From: Litomosoides sigmodontis
Taxonomy: Eukaryota; Nematoda; Chromadorea; Rhabditida; Onchocercidae
Direction of reading: 5' to 3'
NCBI GenBank assembly: GCA_963070105.1
Contig: OY718807.1
Coordinates: 4,685,001 to 4,749,000 of the forward strand
DNA: 64,000 bases
The notes beneath the pieces were generated by a model, which was not told the DNA's origin, ran no database searches, and saw only the letters and a list, made by a program, of their open reading frames with translations. Positions 45,501-60,000 of this stretch are shown here, piece after piece (the stretch's first letter is position 1; every line of letters begins with the position of its first letter). A program made the translations under genes and the position numbers.

Positions 45501-48500
45501 AATTGAGCAATTAGACAAGAGAAAAAAGTCAATTACAGGAAAAGTGACAAATTGATGTGATTTCATGTCCGTAACGTGCTAGCGTCGGAAAATTGATTGC
45601 TAATTTTTCCTGACCTGATCTAAGGATAAACTGAGCTGATAGGATGTGAGATCTTGTCCTTCAAGGGGACTTCCAGGAATGTTCGGATTGGTAGTGGAAG
45701 AGGCTTGCTGCTCGGAAGTGGTATTCCTCGGTAAGGGCAGAGTTGCATAAGGCGATAACAAATAAGGTGAGCTGAGTCCGTACGGCACCGACGCTGATGG
45801 ACCTATCATTGGCATCTAGAAAAAGGAAAAAAACGTCTCCAAATGTGAATTTTTAGAGAAGAAAATTTTGTGTAATATAAACTCACTGATTTAGAAGCCA
45901 GTATAATATAGTGTCGCACAGTGAATTTTGGACTTAAAATTTTTGATTTTAAGAGAACTTCATTTCAAAAGTCATTAAGTTTCGAGTCAGTACGGGAAGC
46001 AAAACAAACAGGATAATAAGGTATGGTCGGCAAACCACGTTGATCGAGTGTCTGCATTGACTGGAATTGACCACCGGTCATATGTGGTGCCCATGTCATT
46101 GAATGCGGTAAAGTTGAAGAGCCGGATACGAAGGGCAGTGGATCACTGCAAAGAACGAGGATTGAAAAAAAAAACTGAATAAAATTATCATATATCGGTC
46201 AGAAGGATCAAATACTTAAGGAGAAGTAAATGAAGACAGAAGCATTATCGAAGCTCAATCATTCTACGCTTCATTCTGTTTTCATTTCAACTTTAACAAT
46301 AACCTCTTCCAGATGGAAGAAGTTATAAAAATAAATCAATGAATGACGGCAACCTTGTAGTATTTCCCGGATTTCCAGACGTTGAAGCAGACTGTTGTAT
46401 TGGGTTCGTTTGACTCGGTGGAAATTTTTGTGACTCAGAGGAAGTGCTTGCTTGGGCGCTATCTTTCGCTGCGACGGTGGTAGCCAGCGTTGCATCTTCC
46501 AGCGCAGCCGATGCCGCATCGGAAGGTTTTTGTTGCCCAAACTGTAATTGAGATATTCAATACTGGAAATTTCGCTCAATTCACATCTACTCTGACACTG
46601 ATCGCGCGATCTTATCTACCGCCACACAGCGATCGAAAAAAAAGTGATCGAAATTCCGCTACTTATAGCACCTGAGCACCATGTAATAGTTATGAACAAC
46701 AACGAGTACTATGGAATGATGACGCTTTTGGAGGTAAGCGGGTGCAGGGACCGGCGGTGGATCGTCCACTGATGATGGACTATGTGAAGCTTCGCTTACT
46801 TTTGCTAACTTCTCCTCCATTTCACCATGATCACCTTCGATACTTGTGAGTGAATCTGCAATTAATGTCTTATCCTTCACTGATATTATTCATCTTCCTT
46901 CATTTTACATTTATGTCTCATGGAAATTTGGAATCCTTTTCTCTCTTCGATAACAATTTTTTCATAAAAGCTTATTCTAATACTGCTACTGCTGCTGCCG
47001 CATGTGCTTAGAACTGCTGCAATTTAGCTTAACTGCACACTTAGCGTCACATTTATGTGAACTTCAAATTAAAAAATACAAAATTTTCTAATATTTCCAA
47101 TTACCCAATTATGTAAGCTTTAGAAACAGATATTTTTAAAAAAAATTAAATAAAATTAACAATAATCTACATCATTCTGCACATGTCCATCGCTTCAATC
47201 AAAGCTTTTAATGATTTAAAAATCGCTTAATACTTACACAGAAATGAATTTGAAAAAAAAGATTTGTTAATTTCGCATTATCACAATAAAGTGTCAAATG
47301 AAGAATTAATAAATACGCAATATTTGTTCAGAGAGCTGCTATGAAAAAGTATGACATTCCATCTTTGACAAACAGCTAAATATCAAGCACAACCACTTAC
47401 ATATTCAATCAATTTAATTGGAACAATGAAGAATAAAATTTAATTGTTAATCGTTGAAAAAATGCACCTATTTATGCGGATTTTTGGATTCTTCCTCTTC
47501 CCTCGCCCTCCTCTCTCTCTCGCTCTCTCTCTCTCTCTTGCTCTCTTACGCAAAACAAAACATTGCCTTCGTTACGCAATAGTATATTCTTTTAGAAGCA
47601 TGACGTCGCGGAGGTCATTAGAATAACCTGCTAGCTTATCCCTTCTGTTACCAATCTCTTAGCTTCTGATTCATGGAATCGATGGATATACATCACCGCT
47701 TCTCACTCTTCAAAATCGCCGGTTACGAATTCAAATTTCCGGGAGAATTCTGCAGATGATGGTCACTCCAATTTCATCCTTTTTGGAGGAGCAACACTTC
47801 TACATGACGACGATATTTCTACGATAATGTCGGTTTCTTTTGCAGCAAATTTTCGGATGAATTTGATATTGTAAAATGGCACAAAGAAAAATTTGCCACC
47901 TAATCTCAGGGACGCATCGAAACATTCTTCGAAACAGGTGGAAAATAAAGGGATCGATGTGACATGCTAGAAACACCGCCCGCTGTATGAAACAGTGGAA
48001 AAAGAAATAAAATAATCGTACCAATAATGTACAGATAGATATGTATGCATAATGTGGAGTTGATGCTCATGAGGAAATTCCGGTAGATCAAGCCTATTCT
48101 TGATAACTCTGGACTGAGTAAGAGTTTTGAAAGGATGAAGGATCATGGAGGTATAGTCATTAGAAGGCTACAAATCACTAGCTTTTTCACAAGCTAGCCT
48201 TTGAAAATAAGAGCAGTGATGAAATTTCCGTGTACAACAGCAACGAGGATTAAGTTAGAAATTGATAAGACAACTCTGACACGTATCGTTCACTTCCCAC
48301 ATCACACCTCTACTGCACTGGTGAGAAGGAATGTAAAAAAATGAACTACATATACTACCAAACTACAAAACCCATAAAAAAACAAGAATGCGCATATGTC
48401 GTATATAAAACTGATCGCCATTTCCAGCTAACGAGAATTTATATCTCTTCCAGTGAGATTGAAATTAATTGTGTAAAATGAAATCCCATTCAATTATATT

Positions 48501-51500
48501 TATTTTTGTAAAATAATGAATTGAATAAATGGCAGAATTAATACTGAATAATGTGCACTGTTCAGAACATTGCATAATCGGATGAAGCACGGATTATTCC
48601 CAGTTTTACTGAAACTTGGAAAATTTACTTTATGAAGGCAGCCGATGAAAGTCTATCTTCCGTAATCTTTGATAAGTTAAATATCCTTCATGGATTCATT
48701 TCTATCGCAAAAGTTATTTAACCGTATATAAATTATCTATTGAATTTAAAAAACATAACAAACTTGTCGTAGCTACTTTCCAATGAATTCCTATCAAATA
48801 TAATAAGTGATCTGAGAACAACAAGATATTCCGGGATATCCAACATACAGAAGATGATTCGTCGGATATCCCACACTATTACCATAACTAGCTTGAGTGT
48901 GCTATAATTAGTCTCTTCGATAATGAATCTCCGGGAGAAGCGTGGAGTTTGATAAATTGCTGTGCGATCGATACAATCGCAAGTGACGTGAGATTGTTGC
49001 AATTGATAGATGAATTCTGCTCAGAGAGAGCGGATATCCGGAAGATCACTTGCAAGTAACACACAAAACTAATTTGTAGTGGAATTTTACAAAAAACTTG
49101 ACAGAAAGACAGACAGACAGCGAGACAGAGAGAGGGAGAAAAAGGTGTTTAATTAATTATCGTTTTTAATACCTCAATAAATTATTTCAATAATATACCG
49201 TTTTTAATACCTCAATAAAAATTACAATACTTTATTTTTGTGCAAAAATTTTCGTTCATAAAATTAATTAATCCTACAAGCAAAAATTTGTGCAAACAAT
49301 TTTTTATTCAATTTACTAAACTAATTAATTTATAGCAGCAATTTTTGAAATGGTATTTCTCAATTACACAAATATGTTTACAGTATTTATGCACAAAATA
49401 ACTTTGTTGAGTGTTAAAAATGTTTAGCAAAACATTCACTTATTTCTTAATCCTAGATTATAAAAAAAGTTTAGATTATTAAAGATGAAAATTGTCATAG
49501 TTTAAACTGAAAATAACAATTTAGCGCTTCTTGCTTTTGCTTTTGACGAAGAAAAAAGACGCTCGACAGACTGCTAAGTGGGAAGGAAAAAAACGATGCA
49601 AAAAGCAAACTTAATTAACTGCGCTTACATGCAGCACATTAATTTACCCAATAATGTGAACTGATGGAAGGCAGAAGTGGAAAAAAAGCAAAATTTTTTC
49701 CTCAACAAACAAATTTTCTTTTTAAATTCAAATTTTGGTGCATCAAAAGATTAAAAGAAGAAAAACTTACTTTTAACCCTTACATTAAAACTACTTTCTG
49801 AGTCCTCCTGGTATTTCTCTTGCACCTGCTCCTGTGCTACTTTATGACATACCTCAAATGCTTGTCCGATTGTTCGAACAACACGCATTGCTTGACTCTG
49901 AAAACATTTCACACTGACAGCTTTATTGAAATTAATTTCCTCTTTTTCTTTCACAAAAATGAAAGGAAATAAAGTTTTAAACTTGGAAAATTTATTTCAT
50001 ACCAGTAATATTTGCAATTAGCATAGGTGGAAAAAAAATATAAAAGATGAAATTTGTTCAAAATAAATTTACTGTCACCTAAACTAGAAGTATCAAATTC
50101 ATTTCAATTGTGCCACGTCAAGCTTTTAAATCTCTTTAGGTTGGTATTGAATTATTAGTTTTTTTAATTTTTTTCCAATACTAATGTTTTACATAGAGAG
50201 ATCTAAGTAAATGCCATATTTCTCTATGCCCTCTAATTTTTACAAATTAATGAGAAAGTGAAGAACAAACTATTAATAGGAATGGAAAAAAAAAGTTAAA
50301 AATTAATTAGCTATTGTATTGTACTACTTGCCATACACGACGACTTATAAAGCAAATGCTAAGTAGTGTTTCAAGCAGAACTTTGCATCGCTCCAATTTT
50401 TTCTATCATTAATTTTTTTTTTAATTTGCAAAAAATTGCCAAATTATAAAAAAGAAAAAGAATGTGAAGAAATGTGTGAATCGTGGCATGCAGTAATTAA
50501 ACACCAATTCATTTTAAATTGCTGTTCAAGTTTTCAAAATTTCGACAATTTGACGTAAAAATTAATGCTATTGTTTTGCGGCAGAATAAAGCGCTTCTAA
50601 TTTCTCGCCTCTTCCTCAAGCAGCTGTATTACGAAAAAAAATCATAGCTCTTGCTGATAAGGATAAACATAGCACAGCACACCAGCACAGACATTTGCTT
50701 AGCCCTTGAAATTGCTAAAATTTCAATATTTTTTGTTTGCTAACAAGTAGCTTTCTCAGCAAATCAAATCAACAAATAAACAAATAAACAAACAATCTTT
50801 CAGGTAAGAGATGTGATAAGAATAGGGCGGAGAGGAAATATATGGGAGCTTTTGAGTGTCCAAAAATTGAATAAAAAATCACAACTGCTTTTTCCCCAGG
50901 AAATACAGAAGTAATGTTATGAATGCATGAACTTCAACCTTTCAGACGTTTTGTTTTACTCTCTACAGCCATAAGAATGCTTAATTTTTCGTCACACTTC
51001 CCTTTCTCTCTGTCCCTCCGTCTTTTTTTCCTCAAAAAGTTTGCAAAGAAGAGAAAACGGAAAAGATAATTCAATTAGTCGATACAGTTACTTCTGGGAA
51101 CTATGATATATACCATACGACTTTATAATTATCTTCATATATGCAAATTTTCAAGAAGAAATTTGCTAAATTTAATTTTATTTTATAATCTATCAGTTAT
51201 GGTTATTTTTTTCTGAATAATATTTCAGTAAGAAGAATGAGTGTTTAATAATATAATATAAAATGCTCACATTTGATGAGAAATGATACAATGCACTGTT
51301 GATTTTATCCATAAAAATAATTAAATAATTTTGAAAAAAAACAAAATGAATAAATAAATAAAAGAAAAGAGAAGATTAAAGCTATAGACGTCAAAAGAGA
51401 TAGATGAAGCAATTAATTTTTGATTCCTCCAAACAGCACACAATACTTGATCCTTTCCCTCAATTCATAAATACTGCGAAATGTTTAAAATCATTTCCAA

Positions 51501-54041
51501 TGAACTCGGATGAATTAAAATATTAGCATTGTAAAATAAAAAAACTTTAGTATCCATGATTGCTTGGGATGTAATACGTGAGATAGGAAAAATGCTTCTT
51601 CAGCTTTGAGATGTTAAAGGCCTGTAGAACTAACTATACGATAGTTCTATTTATATTCGTTAATTTAAGCTGATATATTTCAGCAAAGCTACATCATTTA
51701 TTTAGAAAAACTTTTGAAGTATTTATTACTTTAATTATCATTGACGAAGCAAAGATAGTTAAGCGGTTTAGCGATAAAAGATTTATGAACAATAATTCAT
51801 CTCATTTTGGATTTATGACAAATGACAGACAATGAAAAGTACAGCGATAAATGAAGTTTGTTGCGTTGCAAAACGAAATTGAATAGTTCATGAATTCAAA
51901 GGACTCCATGCAAAAACTTCCACATTTATTACAAGTGTTTAAAAAATGATGCATTACATGGCGTGACGATAAGTATTTATCACGTGATGATTAAAAATGA
52001 AGTTCGCGTGAGATGAATAGAAACATTGTAACATACCTCGAGATCATGGTCAGTTTCAAGACTTTCTTGTTCGGGACATGGTAGTGACCAGCGAACAAAT
52101 TTTGTTTTTATTGGTTCATTCTTGCCGTTTGATGGCTTTGCCATCAGCCTCAAATAGTAGAATCGCTGCTCTTCTGAGATACCTCTGTCGTCGTCCTTTT
52201 CTACATCCGAAAATCGTAACATTTCGTATCGCAGTTATCTTATCGCTGTTGTTAATGATGATGAGGATAATGATAATAATAATAATAATAATAATGATAG
52301 TGATATTGATGATAACTGGAGAATGAACGATTGTTCGGCACATGTATAATACAGAGAAGGGCGCTATAAATAATTATAGCAGGTAGTATGTAGATTTTCG
52401 TAAACAGCGTAGACGCAAATATTCCAGCGGAGGATAATAAATCCAAAGTTCAGGTAGAGTTTCGTAAACAGCGTAGACGTAAATACTCCAGAGGAGGAGG
52501 ATAATAAATCCAAAGTTCGGGGATAATTGAAAGAATGATTGAGGGCTTTTGCCTATTCACCTAAACTTTTTGCATCAATTTAATTTTGACATTTAATTGA
52601 GATAGATAAAAAACAAAAAGACAGGGAGAGAGAGAAGAAAGCAAGAGAGATCTATAAAAAATCCAGGAAATCCATGAACAAATAAATGTAAATAATTAGT
52701 TAATCATAATTACAAGTACTAACAACGAGTTTTATCACTAAAAATAATTCCTTCAGATGAATAATGCAGAAATATGTGGGAATAGCAGCTGTACCGTTTA
52801 AATATACAACACGTCGAGGACAGTTACTCGTTCCACGTTTTCTTGCAAAATTAGGCACACAAATTGGTCCTTTCCTCTACACATTTCTTCTTATGCCACT
52901 GCTTTCTTTAACATTTGGCATACAACAGTTGGAATAATATCAGCAGAGATTTCACGCCTATCAAGGGTTAAACATCCCGTTTTAAACAATTTCTATATCT
53001 TCTAAAATTACAGTGACGCGCTGTCGCATACTGTCATCTGGAAGCATTCATTAGTGGATGGCACATCGAGCACATTTACAAGAGTCGCGCGATGCATTGG
53101 GCTTTAAAAATAAGTGATGTAAGATTGAGAGAAAAACTATTTTCAATTTTTGAGAGTGCAAATACTGAGAAATTTGCTTGATTCTGTCATACCTCAGCAA
53201 TCGGCTACTTTGCTTTGAAATCCTACCATTACTTTTTAAAATGAAGAATCTCTGAAAGGGTGGAAAAATGACTGTCTTATTGCATGTCCCAAAATGTCGG
53301 AGAAAGTTACGACAGGTATGACAAGAAAGAAGGCGTTTTTTCATTCGTTACGAAGAAGAGCAAGGCTCAGAGCAGTCTGAGAGGGGTTAAATTATTGAAA
53401 GAATCTCTTTAATATCATCATTGACCATTTCAATGCTACTTGCTACTTGCAAAGCTGTCTCCTAAAATTGCTACATTTATCAACCACCTCTTCCTTCATA
53501 TCGTTGAGGAGAGGAGGTAAGGAGGGGGAAGAAGATCATAGACTGCGATGACAGCATCAGTGTCGGAAATATGAAAGAAGCTGAAATTTCCTCACTTATA
53601 CATAATGGAATAACATGAAGATGGATAGACCGAGAGACGCAACAGCACCGTTCGAGGGATCAGTTTACTGAGGGAAGAAGAGGAGGTGTAAACACTGAAC
53701 AACTTTACCACCGAACGATCAAATAACAATGACGTTCCTCAAGCTGTTCGCTTTATGAGATCAGATTTCCTCAACAAAACAAATCTCTGCTCTCTTCCTA
53801 CCTTTCAGGAATTATGAGGAGGATAAGTGGAACGGAAGAAAAAGTCACTCAAATTATAACATATGAAGGTTAGCCGAAGAAACTATACGGTTGTTTTGAA
53901 GCGGCAAACGGATGAGGTAGGAAGGGATGGAAAAGTTTCGGGGAAGAGAGAGAGTGCTTGTGTATACGCTTGTGCATGTATGTGTGTGTATGCGTGTGTA
54001 TGTGTGTGTGCGTGCGTGTGTGTGTGTGTTTGTGTCTGTGT

Positions 54042-54079
<38 letters not shown>

Positions 54080-57000
54080 TTCGACCTTATCTTTTCCCAT
54101 CTGTAACTGCAACTCAAGCAGAAGACGACGATGATTCGGGAAGGTGCAGCTGTCGAGAAGTGAAGAAGCACTTCATAGATAACATCCACCGGTGAATCCC
54201 ACTCAACTTAAACTACCAAGCGAACCAAGTTCTGTGTAACCTCCATCTTCCACCTCATTCTTTTTGTATAAGGAAAGAGAGAGGGAGAGAGAGAGAGAGA
54301 AAGGGTAAAAAGCTGCAATTTTGTGATATCGAAGAGTTTGATTGAGAGATTATCAAGCATAGGAAGCTGCAACAACTGCGAGTTGCAGTAGAGAGAGAGA
54401 AGAATCACACGGGAGAGTGAAATCTGCAGAAATTGAAATGATGAAGTGAGGTGAAGAATTGCAGCTGCAATGAAAAAAGTCAGCAAGTTTTGAAACACAA
54501 TTTTATCAATAGCGCTTTGATAAGAATTAGCAAAAATAACTTTTACTGTTTGCGGCATCTCACACCTCTTCTTCCCATCCATTTCATTTCAACGATACCC
54601 AACCGAACAGAAACAATTTATTATCCTACGCTCCTTTTTGTTTTCTCATTTTATTCAACATTATTTACAGTCAAACGTATGATATAGCAAGTGTTACAAT
54701 GCGAAAACGAAGGTAATAATTTAATTTCAAACTTGTTACATTCAGAACTATCGTAATATAACGTGGGATTAACGGCACGTGATCGTTGTTAACAGGTTAA
54801 TAATAGTAGTGGTGACGGTTACGGTGATTGCGTGATTGCAATAATTATAATGAGATGAGAGTCATTATGTAATTGTTATTGTTAGTAATGAGAAGAGTCA
54901 CTGCTAATGATAATCTCCGTAACTGAAGAGAAAACGATAATCGCAACAGCAATGATCACATTTCTCTAGTGATAATGGCTAGTGATGCTGATGATGACAA
55001 ACACAACAACTGATAAAACGATGCTTGCAACTTTCAGGACTAAGATATTTCTTCGCATCAAAATTTCTATCAAATAAACATAAGCTTGTACACTGCTTGT
55101 TTAAGCTTGTAACGAACGGAAAGAATGGTCAGCTAATATCGCTCTATTCATCAGCCGCAAAATCATTTCTAGCACACCCGCTCCTCCTTTATTTCTGTAA
55201 ACAGTGAGGAGATGAGGCATTGAGCTAAATGCATATTACTACTGGGAGGGAAATATGTCGCAAAGTCGCAGCACTGCTTAATATGTCAGAGACGTTCATA
55301 TCTTCATTTACAAAATGTCCAGATTATTTTCGTCCACCACTAGCATGCATTCCAGTAATGCTCATTCTAAACATTTCTGTCATCACGGCATTCTGTCATC
55401 AGTTGGATAAGGTAGGTGGAAAGCGAAAGATAGCGATATCACCAAGAGACCTGGCAATATTGCCAAGATAAAGTACTTAACGATATTCGAAGTTTCAAAC
55501 AAAAAAAAAATTACAGCGAGCAATTAACAGTATTGAAAAATGCTTGATAAATAAAATTGCTACAAATTGCTCAATTTTAAATAAAGTAGAATTAATACCT
55601 CATTCCAAGCCATTTTATATCCTCAGAGTAATTGTGATAAAATGATTGTTTACGAAATTCTATTGTAAAATTTTTGTTTATATTGTGTAATACTGCGAAG
55701 TGAAGATGAACGAATGAATGAGGCAGACATTACGAAAATAAACTTCAACCTACTGAGTGCTTCTTCAACTATCAATCTCAGAAACAGCTTGACAGAGTTA
55801 CTAGTACTGCTAAGTAGTCCACGTTCGATAACTTCTTCCAAACATTTGTAAAGTCTCATCAAGCTTATTAAAAGTTGCAAAGCACAGTACGCTAATTGCA
55901 TACCTTAGTAAAGCAGATATTATCACTTGCCTTCCACGTCTTTGCACTTAATAGCACAGTGCACTAAATTATCAAATTAGTCTTGAAATTTCATCTAACA
56001 ATGCTATTTATGAATGCCATCATATTAATTGTGATAAGAATATCACAGGGACAAATGAATTTGGCAAACTTTTGCAAAACTAAAAAAGTATGAAAAAAAT
56101 TGTAAAATTAAAAAAACTACAGGTAAAGTAGACACTATCGTTCGTAAACAGTTTTTGTAAAGAGTTTTTTTTGTTTTTATTTTTTTTTGAACGCATTTTT
56201 TACTTTATTTTTAAAAACAAACTTTCTACACTTTGCCATTGGTAATGTTTGCAAATTTGCCTACTTCTTCCAGCGAATAATTAGAAGTCTGTAGAAATTC
56301 CACAAGATACTATATCCACTGCGATGCCCCGTGCATCTCTTGGATCTAACCAATCGCTATTTTTTTTGGAAATTATAAAAGTTAAAGAAATTATTATGTT
56401 TTGCATAGTCATAAATATAAAGAGATGAATGAGTTTTTGATGGAGCAAATGGATATCGAAGAGGAAAATAAACGACGTTTTTTTTGACGTTGAATACATC
56501 AATTGACGTCTTGAATTTCATTGCAGTAAATAAATGTATACGATGAAAATAATACTCTTCCGGTAATTGCTTTCTGCTTTTTGATAATTGCCTTTTTCTT
56601 GTTTCAACTATAGTTTATTAACACTTCTCTTCTGCTTTAACGTGCATATTTCTTTTAGGAAACAATTAGAAATGAAAAGTAAGAGAGAAATAAAATGCTT
56701 CTGTTCCTAAACCCAATTTATCTGTCAAATTTTCCCTTTGAAATGATTGAGATTTGAGCTGCAGGAAAATTTTAATTCTATGCGTGCCATCTGCTCCATG
56801 CAATTTTTTCTTAACCACCTAACCGTAACCTTAATTTATCACAGATTATGTCACTTAGAAAATCGAATATGTTCATTTCATTTATCCCAAATTTCTTTCC
56901 GTCAATTTTTGTTTGGGACAGGATTAACTTTTCCTTAAACCACCTTTCTTCCCTCTCCTAGCAAAAAATCACATTAGGCAGCACAAAGAGTTGCTATCGA

Positions 57001-60000
57001 TTTTATCCAAAAAAAGATTTCCATTTTCGCAACAAAATCGTGAAGCTTTGATCTTTTGTGCAACTATGTCGGCGATTATTTTAAACGGAAGTCAAGCAAT
57101 GTTTACCAAAATTCAAGTCAAACTTTCAAAACTACCAAAGTTTTTCATTTCACTCGGAAAAGATGAATATTTGCCGCTACGGTATTGTATTATATTGAAA
57201 TCTTCGTACTTAAGGAGAGTGCGGTGTGGAAGCATATTATCGATTAGGAGCAATGAATTTGTTTCATCCCAAATGGTATACTCTAAATTGGCTACGCACA
57301 GTAAACTTATTATTTCTGTAATAATCCAACAAAAGTACCTGAAATAATTCACACAGAAAAAAAAGAAGGAAAATAAACCTTTTTGGAAGATTTGAACACG
57401 TTACACTTAAATGTGTTTGACGCACCATCACGTGCAATATAAGAGAATATTTGTAAATCCTGAGAATCGTGAGATACATAAAAAACCCTGAAATTAAAAA
57501 TGATTTCAGCCAAATTAAACTTATGCTTATATTAAATTTTATATGTGAAGTAGCAAATTGACTGAAGAACTTCCAAAACTGATTAGCAATTCTGCGCGTT
57601 ACAACAGTTAAACAGCACAGTAGTGGTCGCATGAGGTAAAGTCATCAGATTTCCATAAGTCTATCTAAAAAAAACTTCCCGACTTATATTGACCTTTCTC
57701 CAGAAAGTAGGTAATACTGTGCAAGGATAACATCCATGCAGAGAAAACGAAACATTGAGAATACCACACTCTGATAAGCAATGCTATTACATGTCGATTC
57801 TACATGTTGCATAAACGTCCAATGCGATCATAGTGATCTAAGTCAATTGAAATGTGATTTAACATTCGTGTGGTCTGATCGTAGCGAGCTGTCATTTTGG
57901 AGGCTTCGGTAGTAGAAGTCTGTCAGACCTGTTGGAAGAAGCGGGAAATTTCAGAGTGATCTTAAATCTAGCGGAAAACTTAATTTATGGACTTAATTGT
58001 AAGTGATGACAAATTGCACCGATTCGATCTATGTGTACTCTTGCGGTGATTCCGACACTTTGGCTTTCTCAAAGTGTGTGGATGAAAATGATAAAAGCCT
58101 TTGTTTAAAGCAACATATTTCGACAATAGCTATTTGAGGAGCGAACAGAAGAGGAAAAAGAGGAGATGCAAACCTATGGATGGGATGAAACATCACCAAA
58201 AGTTTGCTTTCGTCCCAAGTTGCCTCCTTTTGATTTTTCTAAAACAAATGCTTTTTCGAAAGAGAAAAAAAAACGTTGCTAATCGTGTAGTGCAACTTGC
58301 AATGCTTTAGACAGAGATTTCTCAATAAATACCAAAAGACGGAGCGCTTTTTTCAGAGTGAGGGAGATGTGAAGATGAATGAACCTTTTTTCGATGCAAA
58401 ACAACTTTGATACCGTCAATTGAAACGGTAATATCCACCGGGCGCTTCTTTATCCCTCGCGCTTTGAATTCATACTGCAACAGCAATGAGCAGCATCACT
58501 TGCAAATTAAATGTTAACAATTCAGAAGAAGAAGGAACGATTTCTGTTTCCTTCGTAAAGTTTCAGCATGGACGGATTTCGACGAGTGGACGAGGTCATA
58601 ATAGCTATGGGATTTAGTGCACATAAATGAACTTACTCGAACTCGGCGCATTGCGGCGACAATTTCGATACGTGAACCCGGTCGTGGTATTTCCATGCTT
58701 CCTACGTACTGAAATTTAAAATAGATTTCAATTTCACAATTTATCAAATTACTACTTCAATATATTTGTTTCAAAAATCCCATCGCTTCATTGCCAGATT
58801 TTGTTTCAAAATTTATCACTAAGTGTACTTTATTGTAACCTAGTAAAATATAAAGTTATAATACAATGCTCGCCAAATTTCAAAGCGTTTGAAACAAATG
58901 GTAACGGAAAAGGAATATAATTTTGTGATAGCAGTTATTACTTAAAAAATTCATACAAAGATAGTAATATTCCCAAAATTAAAAGTAACTTTTGGAGACA
59001 AAGATTAAAAATAAAAGCAGTGCCTAGAACTATGTTAGCAACAGAGATACTACTGCTTTGACCCATTGCTTCATGTTTTTTAGTAAATTGTCTGTGAAAT
59101 CCGATGTGAAAAAAATACCGTACTTCACTTGATATTTATCATACCTTGGATTTTAAGAGAAATGAAATTGGGCTGAACTTTATTCACTTTTAATCCATCT
59201 TACTTTCACATCAAATTATTTTAAAAAATTTCTGCGTTGTAATTTGCTCTGTTTGATAGTAAAATAAGGTAGGGAATGCTTCAAATGAAGAAGCTATATA
59301 TTCACTTTCAATTCATTTTGTAATTCATTACTTGCAGGATGGCGGTATCCGCTTTAATCTTTAAGTATGAATAAGAAGATAAAGCACCACATGTAGCAAA
59401 TGAATAGCTTATTAGGCTAGCAATGTTTTTTTTCCGCAATCCGAAAACGATAAATAACTGTTAGAAGTAAAAAAATTGCTAAAAAATTTTTAGAAAAAGC
59501 AATTTTACAAATGTGATGCAATATCTTTACATTTGCTAATCTTTGACTATTTTTTAACATTTAAAAAGTTAGTAAATTTAGGCTACAATAGGAGCACAAT
59601 ACGCCACTATAATTAAGCATTTCTTTTTTCCTTTGAAACTAATTTATCTTATGATCTGATCGATTGTCTTTACTTGCCAAAAATATACATTGTCTATTCC
59701 ATTTCTAATTTTACAATTATCTTCGAATTTCCAAATTACTGTATGTTACAATTTCGTTGTTTCTAAAAGATTGCGTTTTATTTGAAGTTGCAATCTTTTT
59801 TCGTTTCAAAATTGTGAAAGCAATGTCATAGAATGAATCGCAAAACTTTTAGGCTACAAAAATTCTTGTTGAATGCTTGCGCTGCGAAGTAGCCTGAGCA
59901 CATCAGGAGGACCGCTGGATGCTTGCATACCTGTCCACCTTCATAATTGAAAACAAACCTTAGCATCAAAGTGAATGCCGTGCTGATAGGCGAGTTCATT

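Noticed and set aside
53401..53470. Minus-strand exon-like segment [16 protein letters not shown] after an acceptor
   Set aside because: It runs into a stop after about 24 codons with no donor, and does not fit dyc-1.
53854..54195. Open frames rich in Cys-Val (plus) and His-Thr (minus)
   Set aside because: They are translations of the (TG)n microsatellite; flanking residues match nothing and lie in a dyc-1 intron.
57113..57352. Minus-strand frame with [11 protein letters not shown] that resembles the PTB motif WDESKLLVM
   Set aside because: The true exon with [10 protein letters not shown] was found at 58174-58238, correctly phased, so this similarity is coincidental.
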